From an uncultured Flavobacteriales bacterium (GTDB lineage Bacteria > Bacteroidota > Bacteroidia > Flavobacteriales > Weeksellaceae), in contig CALJKL010000096.1 of assembly GCA_937973555.1 (NCBI GenBank), forward strand, positions 32,390 to 96,389: a DNA stretch of 64,000 nucleotides, in the 5' to 3' direction. The notes under the pieces are model-generated. The model searched no databases. It was not told the origin of the DNA and saw only the letters and a list, made by a program, of their open reading frames with translations. Below, piece by piece: positions 34,314 to 43,280 of this stretch (position 1 is its first letter; each line of letters begins with the position of its first letter). Made by a program: the position numbers and the translations under genes.

Positions 34314-35408
34314 ATGAAAGTTCTTGTAAGCGTTTTCAACAATCTCTATACAGATCAGCGGGTAGAGAAAGTATGTAGAACTTTGTATGAAAACGGCTAT
34401 GGCATAGAACTTATCGGCAGTAACTGGGGTGGCGAACCTCAAATGATGAGACCTTATCCTTTGTTTAGAGTTTCGTTGAAATCTAAAGTTTTACGCTTCG
34501 CATATCTTGAATTTCAATGGAAATTATTTCGGGAATTGTTGAAGCGGGCAGACCAAAGCACCACTCTGCATTCCAATGATTTAGAAACATTATTGCCGAA
34601 TTTTTTGGTGTCCAAAATTATGAACATTCCTCTGGTTTGGGACAGCCATGAAATTTTTACGGAAATGCCGGCCGTTAATGGTCGTTGGGTACAAAAAGTT
34701 TTCAGGTTTTTAGAGAAAAATATCATTACTAAGCTTAAGTTTATGATAACTGCCAATGACAGTTATGCAGACTGGTTTGTAAAAACCTATCCTATAGTAA
34801 GGCCTGTAGTTGTTAGAAATCTTCCTTTCAAAATAGAATCTCCAAAAGACATTTTTGAGAATAGCCCCAAAATAATTTTATATCAGGGTGCTATTAATTT
34901 TTCTCGCGGAATTGATAAAATGATTGAGGCAATGCAACATCTTGAAGATGCAGAGTTTCATATTGCCGGCAGAGGACCTTTTATGGAAACGTATCAAAAT
35001 TTGACACAAAAACTAGGCCTGGAAAATAAAGTTAAATTTCTTGGAAATCTTCATCCCGAAGAACTTAGAAAAATCACCCAAAAAGCAGACGTGGGGTTAA
35101 GCATAGAAGAAAACAAGGGCTTAAGTTATTTTTATTCTTTACCCAACAAAATTTCTGATTACATACAAGCAAGGGTTCCTGTGGTAACTTCACCTTTTCC
35201 AGAAATGAAGAAAATTGTAGACAAGTACTCTGTGGGGGAGTTAATTGACTCTCATGAGCCCAATCATTTGGCAGAAAAGGTAAAGTTGGTCTTAGATAAC
35301 GGTAGAGCTCATTACTTGCCTCAGTTAGAAATAGCATCCCAAGATTTATGCTGGGAAAATGAAGCGCCGAAAATTTTAAATTTGTACAAAAGAGTTAATC
35401 ATTCTTAA
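34314..35408 (+). CDS. Glycosyltransferase family 4 protein
   Basis: The 364-residue GT-B fold begins MKVLVSVFNNLYTDQRVEKV. The acceptor side carries IPLVWDSHEIFTE (DSHE). The donor side carries ILYQGAINFSRGIDKMIEAM and VGLSIEENKGLSYFYSLPNK, with the second E of the usual E-x7-E present. It transfers a sugar from an NDP donor to a surface-glycan or protein acceptor; neither can be read. It follows the YgjV-like gene by 10 bases. Confidence 0.85.
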   Translation: MKVLVSVFNNLYTDQRVEKVCRTLYENGYGIELIGSNWGGEPQMMRPYPLFRVSLKSKVLRFAYLEFQWKLFRELLKRADQSTTLHSNDLETLLPNFLVSKIMNIPLVWDSHEIFTEMPAVNGRWVQKVFRFLEKNIITKLKFMITANDSYADWFVKTYPIVRPVVVRNLPFKIESPKDIFENSPKIILYQGAINFSRGIDKMIEAMQHLEDAEFHIAGRGPFMETYQNLTQKLGLENKVKFLGNLHPEELRKITQKADVGLSIEENKGLSYFYSLPNKISDYIQARVPVVTSPFPEMKKIVDKYSVGELIDSHEPNHLAEKVKLVLDNGRAHYLPQLEIASQDLCWENEAPKILNLYKRVNHS

Positions 35409-35463
35409 AAAAACAAACTGAAAAGGGAATAAAAATCCTTTAATCTACCTTTTCCAAATTCAT

Positions 35464-35471
35464 TATCTTTG
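35464..35471 (+). promoter_or_regulatory. -7 box of sufE, 4 bases before the ATG
   Basis: TATCTTTG matches TANNTTTG, and only four bases separate it from the ATG at 35476. Transcription would start at or next to the ATG, predicting a leaderless mRNA. No clear -33 TTG is seen. Confidence 0.6.
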
Positions 35472-35475
35472 TAGC

Positions 35476-35895
35476 ATGACAATTAAGGAAAAACAAAAAG
35501 AATTAATTGAAGAATTCGAATTTTTGGACGATTGGGAGCAAAAATACGAGTATATCATTGACCTTGGTAAAGAGCTGAAAGGTCTGCCAGAAGATAAAAA
35601 GACCGAAGAAAACTTGATAAGAGGCTGCCAATCTAAAGTATGGATGGACGCCAGGTTCGAGGATGGTAAATTATTCTTCAATGCAGATTCTGATGGAATT
35701 TTACCAAAAGGTATTGTGGCGCTATTGGTTAGGATTTATAGCGGGCACACCACACAAGAAATTCTGGATTCGGATTTTGATTTTATTTCCCAAATAGGAT
35801 TGCAGGAGTTTCTTTCGCCTTCTCGTGCAAATGGTCTGATGGCAATGACCAAACAAATAAAATTCTATGCCGTTGCTTATCAATTAAAATCGTAA
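35476..35895 (+). CDS. sufE: SufE family cysteine desulfurase activator
   Basis: The protein has 139 residues, the normal size. The sulfur-accepting Cys51 lies in RGCQSKVW, and GIVALLVRIYSGHT plus the C-terminal PSRANGLMAM are conserved. It takes persulfide sulfur from SufS and hands it to the Fe-S scaffold. The rest of the suf genes are not in the window. Its final base is shared with the glycosyltransferase 9 gene start (TAATG), so the two are coupled. Confidence 0.94.
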   Translation: MTIKEKQKELIEEFEFLDDWEQKYEYIIDLGKELKGLPEDKKTEENLIRGCQSKVWMDARFEDGKLFFNADSDGILPKGIVALLVRIYSGHTTQEILDSDFDFISQIGLQEFLSPSRANGLMAMTKQIKFYAVAYQLKS

Positions 35896-36857
35896 TGAAA
35901 ATTTTAGCATATAGGTTTTCTGCATTGGGCGATGTAGCAATGATTGTTCCTGCCTTGAAGGAGTTTCTGATTCAGAATCCCAAGGAGGAGATTGTTTTTG
36001 TTTCCAGAGAAGCCTATGCCGATTTGTTTTCCGGAATAGAAAGACTGTCATTTCGTGGAGTAAACCTAGATGATTACAAAGGGCTTTTGGGGTTAAGAAA
36101 ACTGGCCAAAACCCTTAATCAAGAAATAAACCCCACCTATATTGCTGATTTACATAGCGTTCACCGTTCAAGAATTTTAAATCTCTTCTTTCGCTTATAT
36201 GGCAAAAAAACTGCTACCATAGATAAAGGAAGAAAAGAAAAAAAACAGCTTACCCGAAAAGAAAACAAAATAAAAAAACAACTGAAAACCACCATAGAAA
36301 GATATGCAGACGTTTTCCGAAAACTTGGTTTTTCTTTGGAGCTTTCTCATCAGTTGCCGCAGAATTCTTTTCAAAAAAAAGGAATTGGCTTTGCGCCTTT
36401 TGCGCAGCATGAAAGCAAAATGCTGCCTTTGGAAAAATCTCTAGAGCTGTTGAAAATTTTGGCTAAAAAGCAACCCGTTTTTCTTTTTGGCGGCGGGAAA
36501 CATGAAGTGGAAGTGCTTAATAAATGGGAAAAAGAAGTAGAAAACGTAACTTCTTTTGCCGGAAAACTTACCCTAAAAGAAGAACTTCAAAAAATTGCTG
36601 AACTCAAAGTAATGGTTTCTATGGATTCTGCCAACATGCATTTGGCAAGTTTGGTTGGCACCAGATGTATTTCCATTTGGGGAGGCACCCATCATTTTGC
36701 AGGATTTCTAGGATATGGGCAATCTGAAAAAGACATTATAGACATCCCAGATTTGGAATGCAGGCCTTGTTCTGTTTTTGGCAAAAAAGAATGCTTCAGG
36801 GGAGATTTTGCCTGCCTTACTCTGCTAGACGTTTCGAAAGTTCTTTCGAAAATTTAA
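35895..36857 (+). CDS. Glycosyltransferase family 9 (heptosyltransferase-like)
   Basis: The protein has 320 residues. The N-terminus ILAYRFSALGDVAMIVPAL is the GT9 signature (R-x-S-x-G-D). The C-terminal donor part has VSMDSANMHLASLVGT and ISIWGGTHHFAGF. GT9 enzymes add heptoses from ADP-heptose to LPS inner core. A Lys-rich stretch (about 113-135) is an insert compared with E. coli WaaF. Coupled to sufE by one-base overlap, which is probably only gene packing. Confidence 0.87.
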   Translation: MKILAYRFSALGDVAMIVPALKEFLIQNPKEEIVFVSREAYADLFSGIERLSFRGVNLDDYKGLLGLRKLAKTLNQEINPTYIADLHSVHRSRILNLFFRLYGKKTATIDKGRKEKKQLTRKENKIKKQLKTTIERYADVFRKLGFSLELSHQLPQNSFQKKGIGFAPFAQHESKMLPLEKSLELLKILAKKQPVFLFGGGKHEVEVLNKWEKEVENVTSFAGKLTLKEELQKIAELKVMVSMDSANMHLASLVGTRCISIWGGTHHFAGFLGYGQSEKDIIDIPDLECRPCSVFGKKECFRGDFACLTLLDVSKVLSKI

Positions 36858-36871
36858 TCTGAAGAATTAAC

Positions 36872-36879
36872 TATATTTG
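36872..36879 (+). promoter_or_regulatory. -7 box of the DUF2520 gene, 4 bases before the ATG
   Basis: TATATTTG is followed by CTTC and then the ATG at 36884. The distance is identical to that in front of sufE, the kinase-like gene at 55639 and the LysE-type gene at 44893. It predicts a leaderless transcript. Confidence 0.6.
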
Positions 36880-36883
36880 CTTC

Positions 36884-37639
36884 ATGCAAACTGTGATTAT
36901 AGGTTCCGGAAATATGGCTTACCATCTCGCCAAGGCTTTTGTGGAAAACAAAATAGAAGTGGCGCAGATTTTTGGGAGAAATCAAGAAGAACTTTCCAAA
37001 ATTTCTCAAGAACTGAAAATTCCCTTTTCAACGGAAAATCTTGCGGCCGCAGACCTATACATAATAGCTGTAAGCGATTCTTCCATTCCTGAAATGTCAC
37101 AAAAAATATACGTCCAAAACTGTTTGGTGGCTCATACAGCGGGCTCTGTTTCCATTGAGGCTTTAAAAGGAAATTACAGAAAAGCTGTTTTTTATCCTTT
37201 GCAGACTTTTTCGAAAACTAAAAATTTGGATTATGCTCAAATTCCTTTTTTCATTGATGCCGAAAAGGAGGAAGACAGGGTTTTACTGAAAAATGTAGCT
37301 TCAAAAATCTCTAACAAAGTGATGTTGGCCAATGATGAAAAAAGAAAATACATTCACCTGACGGCTGTTTTTGCCTGCAATTTTGTGAATCATCTTTTTG
37401 CAAATGCGAAGAAAATTTCGGACAGTCAAAATATTCCTTTTGATTATTTTTTGCCTTTGATTGATGAAACCACGCAGAAAATTCATGAACTGGATCCTAA
37501 ATTGGCTCAAACCGGACCTGCCGTAAGAGGAGACGAAAAAACACTACAACTACATGAAGCATTGATTTCGGATGAAAATCAGCTTAAAATATATAAAACC
37601 CTAAACGAATCTATACAGAAAATGTATCATTTAAAGTAA
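36884..37639 (+). CDS. Rossmann-fold DUF2520 protein (ProC/ApbA-like)
   Basis: The protein has 251 residues. The N-terminal NAD(P)-binding fold has VIIGSGNMAYHLAKAF (G-x-G-x-x-A). The C-terminal DUF2520 helical domain has HLTAVFACNFVNHLF and TGPAVRGDEKTL. It resembles pyrroline-5-carboxylate reductase and ketopantoate reductase in layout; the substrate is unknown. It is cytosolic. It is followed by a KdsC-like and a Maf gene on the same strand. Confidence 0.85.
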   Translation: MQTVIIGSGNMAYHLAKAFVENKIEVAQIFGRNQEELSKISQELKIPFSTENLAAADLYIIAVSDSSIPEMSQKIYVQNCLVAHTAGSVSIEALKGNYRKAVFYPLQTFSKTKNLDYAQIPFFIDAEKEEDRVLLKNVASKISNKVMLANDEKRKYIHLTAVFACNFVNHLFANAKKISDSQNIPFDYFLPLIDETTQKIHELDPKLAQTGPAVRGDEKTLQLHEALISDENQLKIYKTLNESIQKMYHLK

Positions 37640-37702
37640 AATCGCCAAATCGTTAAATTGAAAAATTACCATTTCGCTTTTTTACAATTTTACAATTAAA
37701 AT

Positions 37703-38221
37703 ATGAGTTATTTAGAAAATTTGAAAAACATAAAAGCCTTTGTTTTTGATGTAGATGGTGTTTTTACAGACGGCAGCGTTTATCTTTTGCCCGAAGGCAA
37801 TATGTGCCGCGTGATGAATGTTTTAGATGGATACGCCGTGGTAAAAGCTCTGAAAAAGAAATATAAAATCGGGGTGATTACCGGAGGTGATGACGAAATG
37901 GTGAGACACAGAATTCATTATTTAGGGATTACTGATTATTACGCAAAGGTGCATCATAAGTTGGAGAAGTATGAAGAATTCAAACAAAAGCATCAATTGC
38001 AGGATCATGAAATCCTCATCATGGGAGATGATATTCCCGATCTTAAAATGATGCAGTTGGCAGGTATTGCAGCTTGCCCCATCAATTCGGTGGCTGAAAT
38101 AAAGGAGATTTCTCATTATATTTCTCCTGTCCATGGCGGAAAAGGCGCCGTAAGAGACGTGATAGAACAGGTGATGAAAGTACAAGGAACTTGGATAGAA
38201 GACGATACGCAGAGTATTTAA
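37703..38221 (+). CDS. KdsC-like HAD phosphatase
   Basis: The 172-residue HAD hydrolase lacks a cap domain, as KdsC does. Motif I is FDVDGVFTDG with Asp16 and Asp18, motif II is VITGG, and motif IV is MGDDIPDLKMM. KdsC removes phosphate from KDO-8-phosphate in LPS synthesis; related tetrameric enzymes act on Neu5Ac-9-P or similar sugars. No kdsA or kdsB neighbour confirms the substrate. Confidence 0.85.
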   Translation: MSYLENLKNIKAFVFDVDGVFTDGSVYLLPEGNMCRVMNVLDGYAVVKALKKKYKIGVITGGDDEMVRHRIHYLGITDYYAKVHHKLEKYEEFKQKHQLQDHEILIMGDDIPDLKMMQLAGIAACPINSVAEIKEISHYISPVHGGKGAVRDVIEQVMKVQGTWIEDDTQSI

Positions 38222-38237
38222 ATTGTAAAAAAATTAA

Positions 38238-38798
38238 ATGAAATTATTACTCGGATCTAATTCTCCGCGCAGAAAAGAATTGCTGCAAAATTTAGGTTTC
38301 AGTTTTGAAGTGGTTTCTATAGATTGTGACGAGATTTTTCCTAAAAATTTAGCAGCACAAGATGTTGCAGGATATCTTTCTGAGTTAAAAGCCAATGCCT
38401 TCAGGACACTTGAAAAAGATGAGGTTTTATTGACGGCAGACACTGTAGTGGCTATAGAAAACAACATTTTGGGCAAGCCTAAAAATGCTGAAGAAGCCAA
38501 AAAAATGCTAAAGCAACTCTCTAGTAAAACCCATGAAGTCTATACTGGAATTTCTTTTAAAACATCAGAAAAATTGGTTACTAAAACTGATGTTGCGCAC
38601 GTAGAATTTTCTGAAATTTCTAATGAAGAAATAGATTTTTATATCCAAAACTTTCAACCTTTTGATAAGGCAGGAAGCTATGGCATACAGGAATGGCTGG
38701 GAATGGCAAAAATCAATAAAATAAACGGTAGTTTTTATACCATTATGGGCCTGCCTACCCATTTGGTTTATGAAATTTTGAAAGAAATTGGTTGTTAA
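38238..38798 (+). CDS. Maf-family nucleotide pyrophosphatase
   Basis: The protein has 186 residues. The N-terminus LLGSNSPRRKELLQNLGFSF is the Maf signature (S-x-S-P-R-R), with LTADTVV and the KPKNAEEAKKML segment and DKAGSYGIQEW near the C-terminus. Maf enzymes hydrolyse dTTP, UTP or modified nucleotides to limit misincorporation and septum formation. It lies 16 bases after the KdsC-like gene. Confidence 0.92.
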   Translation: MKLLLGSNSPRRKELLQNLGFSFEVVSIDCDEIFPKNLAAQDVAGYLSELKANAFRTLEKDEVLLTADTVVAIENNILGKPKNAEEAKKMLKQLSSKTHEVYTGISFKTSEKLVTKTDVAHVEFSEISNEEIDFYIQNFQPFDKAGSYGIQEWLGMAKINKINGSFYTIMGLPTHLVYEILKEIGC

Positions 38799-38889
38799 AA
38801 ATTGGGGCGAAAATTTTCACTATTTTTACTTTAATATTTTGGGCTATCCTCACAATAAAAACCGACAAAATTTGTTATTAAAGCACTTC

Positions 38890-41331
38890 ATGAAAAAAAA
38901 CATTTTCTTTTTTCTGTTATTAGCACTCATCTTAGCTTGTACGCCAAGAAAAAACGCCTATATCAATAGAAAATACCAAAGTTTTACTACCTTTTACAAT
39001 GTTCTTTTCAATGGAGAAGAAGCTTTAGAAACAGAGCTTTCTCAAAGAGAAAAAACATATCAGGACAATTTCCATGCGCCCTTCATTCGTCTGCTTACAT
39101 ATGATGAGCAAATTTCTGTGACAGAAATGGAAAATTTGGGCATAAGCGAGAAAGATGGAGCCCCTCCGGCAAATTTTTACAAAAACAGTTCTCCTTCAAA
39201 TTTTCAAAATACTTCTCCGAGCCAAGGAGCAAGTGCTTTAAAAATCGCAGAAATAAAAGCTCAAAAAGCCATTGAGAAGCATTCTATGCTTTTTAACGGT
39301 CAGGAAAAAAACAAGGAAATTTTTGATGCCTATATCCTTTTGGCCAAAGCAAGATTGTTCCAAAATCAACCATTGGAAGCGCTGGATGCATTGAATACTG
39401 TTCAAAAGATTTTCAAAAAAGACAAAAGACTTAATTTGGTGAAAATCTATCAAGGATATGCCTACGGAAAACTAAAAGATTATTACAGGGCAGACGAGAC
39501 GTTTAGGGCTTTGAAAGATTTGAAACTCAGAAAATCCGAAAAAAAACTAGCCAGTGTTTTTTATTCTGAAATGCTATTGAATGCAGGTAAAAAAGAAGAA
39601 GCCATTACCGAGCTTGAAAACGCCTACAGATTCAACAAAAATAAAAAACTAAGAAGCAGAATTTCCTTTCTTCGCGGACAAATCTTGGCAAGCCTTGGTA
39701 AAAATGAAGAAGCCAGAGCAAGTTTTGTTACTGCATACAAAAACGCTAGAAACTTTGAATTTGAAGTGAAATCTCAAGTAGAGATTGCCAAAACATTTAG
39801 TGGAACAGCGGATGATTATGAAGGGGCCAAAAAATATTTGGAAGCCATCAGTAAAAAAGGCACCTATGCCTCCCGAAAAAATGAGTTCTATTATGCACTG
39901 GGCATTATGGCCATGAATACGGGAAAAATTGAAGATGCCCAAGACTATTTCAAAAAATCTTTAAAGGAAAAAATATCTGACCCTCAGGTTCGTGGCCTAA
40001 CTTATTATGAGATTGGGAAAAAATATTTCGCCGAAAACGATTATTTAAGCGCTGGTGTTTATTATGATTCTGCTTATGCTGTAATGAATTACCCTCCAGC
40101 AAAGGCAAAATTGAAATCCATGGCAGAAAACATAAAAAATGTCTCCAAAAATTACTACCTCATCAAAAAAAATGACAGTATTTTGGCATTGGCCAATATG
40201 TCTAATAATGAAAAGATTGCTTATTTCACAAAACACATTGAAGATATAAAAGCCAAGGAGGCCAAAGAAGAGTTGGATCGTAAAAAATCTGAAAAAGCTA
40301 AAGACAATAAATTTGAAACTGCCAATTTTACCTTATTGAGCAATGCAGACAATAACAGTTCTTTTATAGATTTTAACGGTACCAAAGGATTTTATTTTGC
40401 AAATCAAAGCGCCATTTCTAAAGGCAAGACGGAATTTAAGCAGATCTGGGGAGACAGAGCCCTATCCGACAACTGGAGGACTTCTACTAAAATGAATACT
40501 CTAGAAGACCTTAAAAACAATGCCTTAGGCATTACAACCGCGCCTAACCCAAGAAGACTGGAGCCGGAATTCTACATCGAAAAAATCCCAACCAAAAACG
40601 AAGATATTTTAACCTTAAAAAAAGCAAGAGACACGGCAAGTCTGGGACTGGGAAGAATGTATGAAAACTATTTCTCTAACACGCCTCTTGCCACCAAAAC
40701 GCTTTATGGTTTGGTAGACTCTAAAACTGATGAAGAAACCGAATTGCAGGCCCTGTATCAGATTTTCTCCATGAATTATGAAAAAAATCCTTCAGCTGCC
40801 GAAAGGGCAAAACAAATAATTTTGGAAAAACACCCTTATACATCTTATGCTGAATTCGTTAAAAATCCTAAAAAAGAGCAACTTACAAACAATGACGCAG
40901 AGGTAGAAAAATTGTATCAGGAAGCGTTTTCGCTATATACGGAAGAAAAATTTGAAGAGTTTAAAAAAATTGTTGAGACAGCTTTACAAAAATATCCTAA
41001 AGACCTTCTGGTTCCTAAATTTTTATTGCTTCAGGCTTTCAACACCGGAAAGACAGCCGGAAAGGAGGTGATGATTCTTCAATTGGAACAGCTCATGCTG
41101 AAATACAGTAAAACTCCGGAAGGAGCAAAGGCCAAAGACATGCTGAAGGTTATTAAAAGTGATTTGAAAGTTGAACTTTTTGATGCTAACGGAAATCCTT
41201 TACAGCAAAAAGAGCAGCCTTCTTTAGCTCCTGCTCCAGTCTCCAATCCGTTTTCTAACAACGGTTCTACCCTAGTACCTCAAAAAATTCAGGCCATTCC
41301 TGTAAACAAAAAAGAAGTAAAGAAAAACTAA
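38890..41331 (+). CDS. sprE: Type IX secretion/gliding motility lipoprotein SprE/PorW
   Basis: The ATG at 38890 is chosen because it starts a lipoprotein signal (MKKNIFFFLLLALILAC, Cys at 17). The frame is open back to 38788, but that would add 34 unlikely residues. The mature protein (about 813 residues total) begins TPRKNAYINRKYQSFTTFYN, typical of SprE/PorW. It is built of tetratricopeptide-like helical repeats. It works at the periplasmic side of the type IX secretion machine that exports gliding adhesins and enzymes. No other T9SS gene is here. Confidence 0.9.
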   Translation: MKKNIFFFLLLALILACTPRKNAYINRKYQSFTTFYNVLFNGEEALETELSQREKTYQDNFHAPFIRLLTYDEQISVTEMENLGISEKDGAPPANFYKNSSPSNFQNTSPSQGASALKIAEIKAQKAIEKHSMLFNGQEKNKEIFDAYILLAKARLFQNQPLEALDALNTVQKIFKKDKRLNLVKIYQGYAYGKLKDYYRADETFRALKDLKLRKSEKKLASVFYSEMLLNAGKKEEAITELENAYRFNKNKKLRSRISFLRGQILASLGKNEEARASFVTAYKNARNFEFEVKSQVEIAKTFSGTADDYEGAKKYLEAISKKGTYASRKNEFYYALGIMAMNTGKIEDAQDYFKKSLKEKISDPQVRGLTYYEIGKKYFAENDYLSAGVYYDSAYAVMNYPPAKAKLKSMAENIKNVSKNYYLIKKNDSILALANMSNNEKIAYFTKHIEDIKAKEAKEELDRKKSEKAKDNKFETANFTLLSNADNNSSFIDFNGTKGFYFANQSAISKGKTEFKQIWGDRALSDNWRTSTKMNTLEDLKNNALGITTAPNPRRLEPEFYIEKIPTKNEDILTLKKARDTASLGLGRMYENYFSNTPLATKTLYGLVDSKTDEETELQALYQIFSMNYEKNPSAAERAKQIILEKHPYTSYAEFVKNPKKEQLTNNDAEVEKLYQEAFSLYTEEKFEEFKKIVETALQKYPKDLLVPKFLLLQAFNTGKTAGKEVMILQLEQLMLKYSKTPEGAKAKDMLKVIKSDLKVELFDANGNPLQQKEQPSLAPAPVSNPFSNNGSTLVPQKIQAIPVNKKEVKKN

Positions 41332-41332
41332 A

Positions 41333-42010
41333 TCAACTGGCGGGTTTCTTTTTTACCCCATGAAAATCTTTCAGATAAAAGGGCTCGAAATAGGCCACAT
41401 CTTCAAAATCTTTTCGATTGAATTTTTCCACCGATTTATTGATGAGGTATTGCGCCGAAGGAAAAATGTTTTCTTCAAATATAGCATTGGGCAATTGTAG
41501 AATTTCTAATGCCTTTTTGGCTCCGTCTCCTACAAAACAAACGTTCTTACCAGCATATTCCTGAAAGGAATTTTCATCCAGAATTTTAGCCTCTGTTTCA
41601 GAAAGCATTTCCCCGGAAGCTCCATCATAAACGGCACAATACACTTCCATTCTTCTGGCATCTATCAATGGAATGATATAGTCATATCCCTTTCCTAATA
41701 AAGGCTCTACGAGCGTATCCAAAGAATTAATCGCGATTAAAGGAAGTTGTAATCCATAACAAAACCCTTTGGCCGATGCAGCGCCAATTCTGAGACCGGT
41801 GTAAGAGCCTGGACCCATTCCCAATGAAACGGCATCCAAATCTTTTAAAGAAATTTCGGCGCCTTCCAAAGCCCATTCCACAAAAGTGTGCAGGGATTCA
41901 CTTTGTTTGTAATTTTCTGAAACTTCTTCACAAAGGCACAACAATTTTTCGCCATCAGAAATGGCAACAGAACAATTTTTAGACGATGTTTCTATGTGAA
42001 GGATTTTCAT
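41333..42010 (-). CDS. tsaB: tRNA threonylcarbamoyladenosine protein TsaB
   Basis: The 225-residue ASKHA-fold protein begins MKILHIETSSKNCSVAISDG, with the family marks GMGPGSYTGLRIGAASAKG and the region YIIPLIDARRMEVYCAVY. With TsaD and TsaE it makes t6A37 in ANN-decoding tRNAs. It is a pseudo-peptidase partner of TsaD. Its 3' end abuts sprE (convergent, 1 base apart). A TATCTTTG box lies on the minus strand at about 42055-42062. Confidence 0.95.
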   Translation of the reverse strand: MKILHIETSSKNCSVAISDGEKLLCLCEEVSENYKQSESLHTFVEWALEGAEISLKDLDAVSLGMGPGSYTGLRIGAASAKGFCYGLQLPLIAINSLDTLVEPLLGKGYDYIIPLIDARRMEVYCAVYDGASGEMLSETEAKILDENSFQEYAGKNVCFVGDGAKKALEILQLPNAIFEENIFPSAQYLINKSVEKFNRKDFEDVAYFEPFYLKDFHGVKKKPAS

Positions 42011-42093
42011 AATTTAATTTGAAAATGAGACAATGTGGTGATTTGAAAATTTTGACAAAGATAGTCAACGAATCTTCACCTGACCAAATCAAC

Positions 42094-42840
42094 CTATTTT
42101 CTATAAATCGTTCTCGGTTCTGCCTGTGCTTTCGGGAAGATGCAGATGTCTGCAATAGAAACGCGGTCTGGAGCATTTACACAATATGAAATGACATCGG
42201 CAATGTCTTCGGCAATCAAAGGCTCATAACCGGCATATACCGTAGCGGCTCTTTCTTCGTCCCCTTTAAATCTCACCATAGAAAAATCTGTTTCCACGGC
42301 GCCTGGCTGTACATTGGTCACCTTAATGCCAAATTCCGTCAATTCCAGACGCATTCCTTCCGAAATCACGTCTACTGCCTTTTTACTAGCACAATATACC
42401 ACGCCGTTGGCATAAGTTTGTCTGGCGGCCACAGAAGAAAGATTCACGATATGTCCGGTCTTTCTTTGCTTCATGATTTTGATGATAGGCTGAGAGACAT
42501 ATAGCAGACCTTTTACGTTTCCGTCCATCATGGCATCCCAATCAGCAATGTTTCCTTCGGCAATTGAGTCTAGTCCGTGAGCGTTTCCGGCATTGTTAAT
42601 CAAAACATCTATGTTTTTAAGCTCTTCAGGAAGAGAGGCAATAGCCGTTTCTACTTCTTGTTGGTTTCTAACATCAAAAACCAATGTATGTACCTCGTTT
42701 TCTGAGAATTGAGCTTTCAATTCTTCCAAAATTTCTTTTCTTCTTCCACAAAGAATTAAGTGATGTCCTTGTTTTGCAAAAATTTCGGCAGTGGCTTTGC
42801 CAATTCCCGAAGTGGCTCCGGTGATAAATACTGTCTTCAT
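42094..42840 (-). CDS. Short-chain dehydrogenase/reductase (YdfG-like)
   Basis: The ATG at 42840 (MKTVFITGATSGIGKATAEI) is used; the longer frame to 42888 would run into the YraN gene end. The product has 248 residues with TGATSGIG cofactor motif, NNAG, active-site Ser and YCASK (Tyr-Lys). The pattern resembles YdfG serine/3-hydroxy acid dehydrogenases that use NADP. The substrate is not certain. It follows YraN on the minus strand with a 25-base gap. Confidence 0.9.
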   Translation of the reverse strand: MKTVFITGATSGIGKATAEIFAKQGHHLILCGRRKEILEELKAQFSENEVHTLVFDVRNQQEVETAIASLPEELKNIDVLINNAGNAHGLDSIAEGNIADWDAMMDGNVKGLLYVSQPIIKIMKQRKTGHIVNLSSVAARQTYANGVVYCASKKAVDVISEGMRLELTEFGIKVTNVQPGAVETDFSMVRFKGDEERAATVYAGYEPLIAEDIADVISYCVNAPDRVSIADICIFPKAQAEPRTIYRK

Positions 42841-42865
42841 ATTTAATTTAAAATCTGATGTGTTG

Positions 42866-43237
42866 TTAATTCGCATCAAACGCATCAAACGCGTTTTCTA
42901 TATGGTTAATTTCTAATTTTCCTGATTCATTAGGCAACACCGAAATCACATCAAAACGGGTTTCTAAACCGATGTTGTTTTCTGTGATGTATTGGTCTGC
43001 CGCCATTACAATCAGCCGGATTTTCTTTTTATTGATGGCTTCTTGTGGCAACATAAACGCATTTGTAGCACGGGCCTTTACCTCTACAATAATTATTTGC
43101 TTTTCGGTTTGGGCAATAAGGTCTATTTCTGCTTTTTGATACCGGAAATTTTTAGCGAGAATTTTCATACCTTTTTCAATCAAAAAGGCTTCTGCCAATT
43201 CTTCTGCCAATTTACCGAAATCGTTGTGGTCTGCCAT
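42866..43237 (-). CDS. YraN family protein (UPF0102, nuclease-like)
   Basis: The protein has 123 residues: FGKLAEELAEAFLIEKGMKI, then ILAKNFRYQKAEIDLIAQ and IIVEVKARA, the E-x-D...E-V-K arrangement of restriction-endonuclease-like folds. The function of YraN is not settled, though homologues are linked to DNA uptake or recombination. It is cytosolic. Confidence 0.88.
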   Translation of the reverse strand: MADHNDFGKLAEELAEAFLIEKGMKILAKNFRYQKAEIDLIAQTEKQIIIVEVKARATNAFMLPQEAINKKKIRLIVMAADQYITENNIGLETRFDVISVLPNESGKLEINHIENAFDAFDAN

Positions 43238-43280
43238 ATTTTAAATTTGATCTTTCAACAAGTTCAAGATAACAAAATAT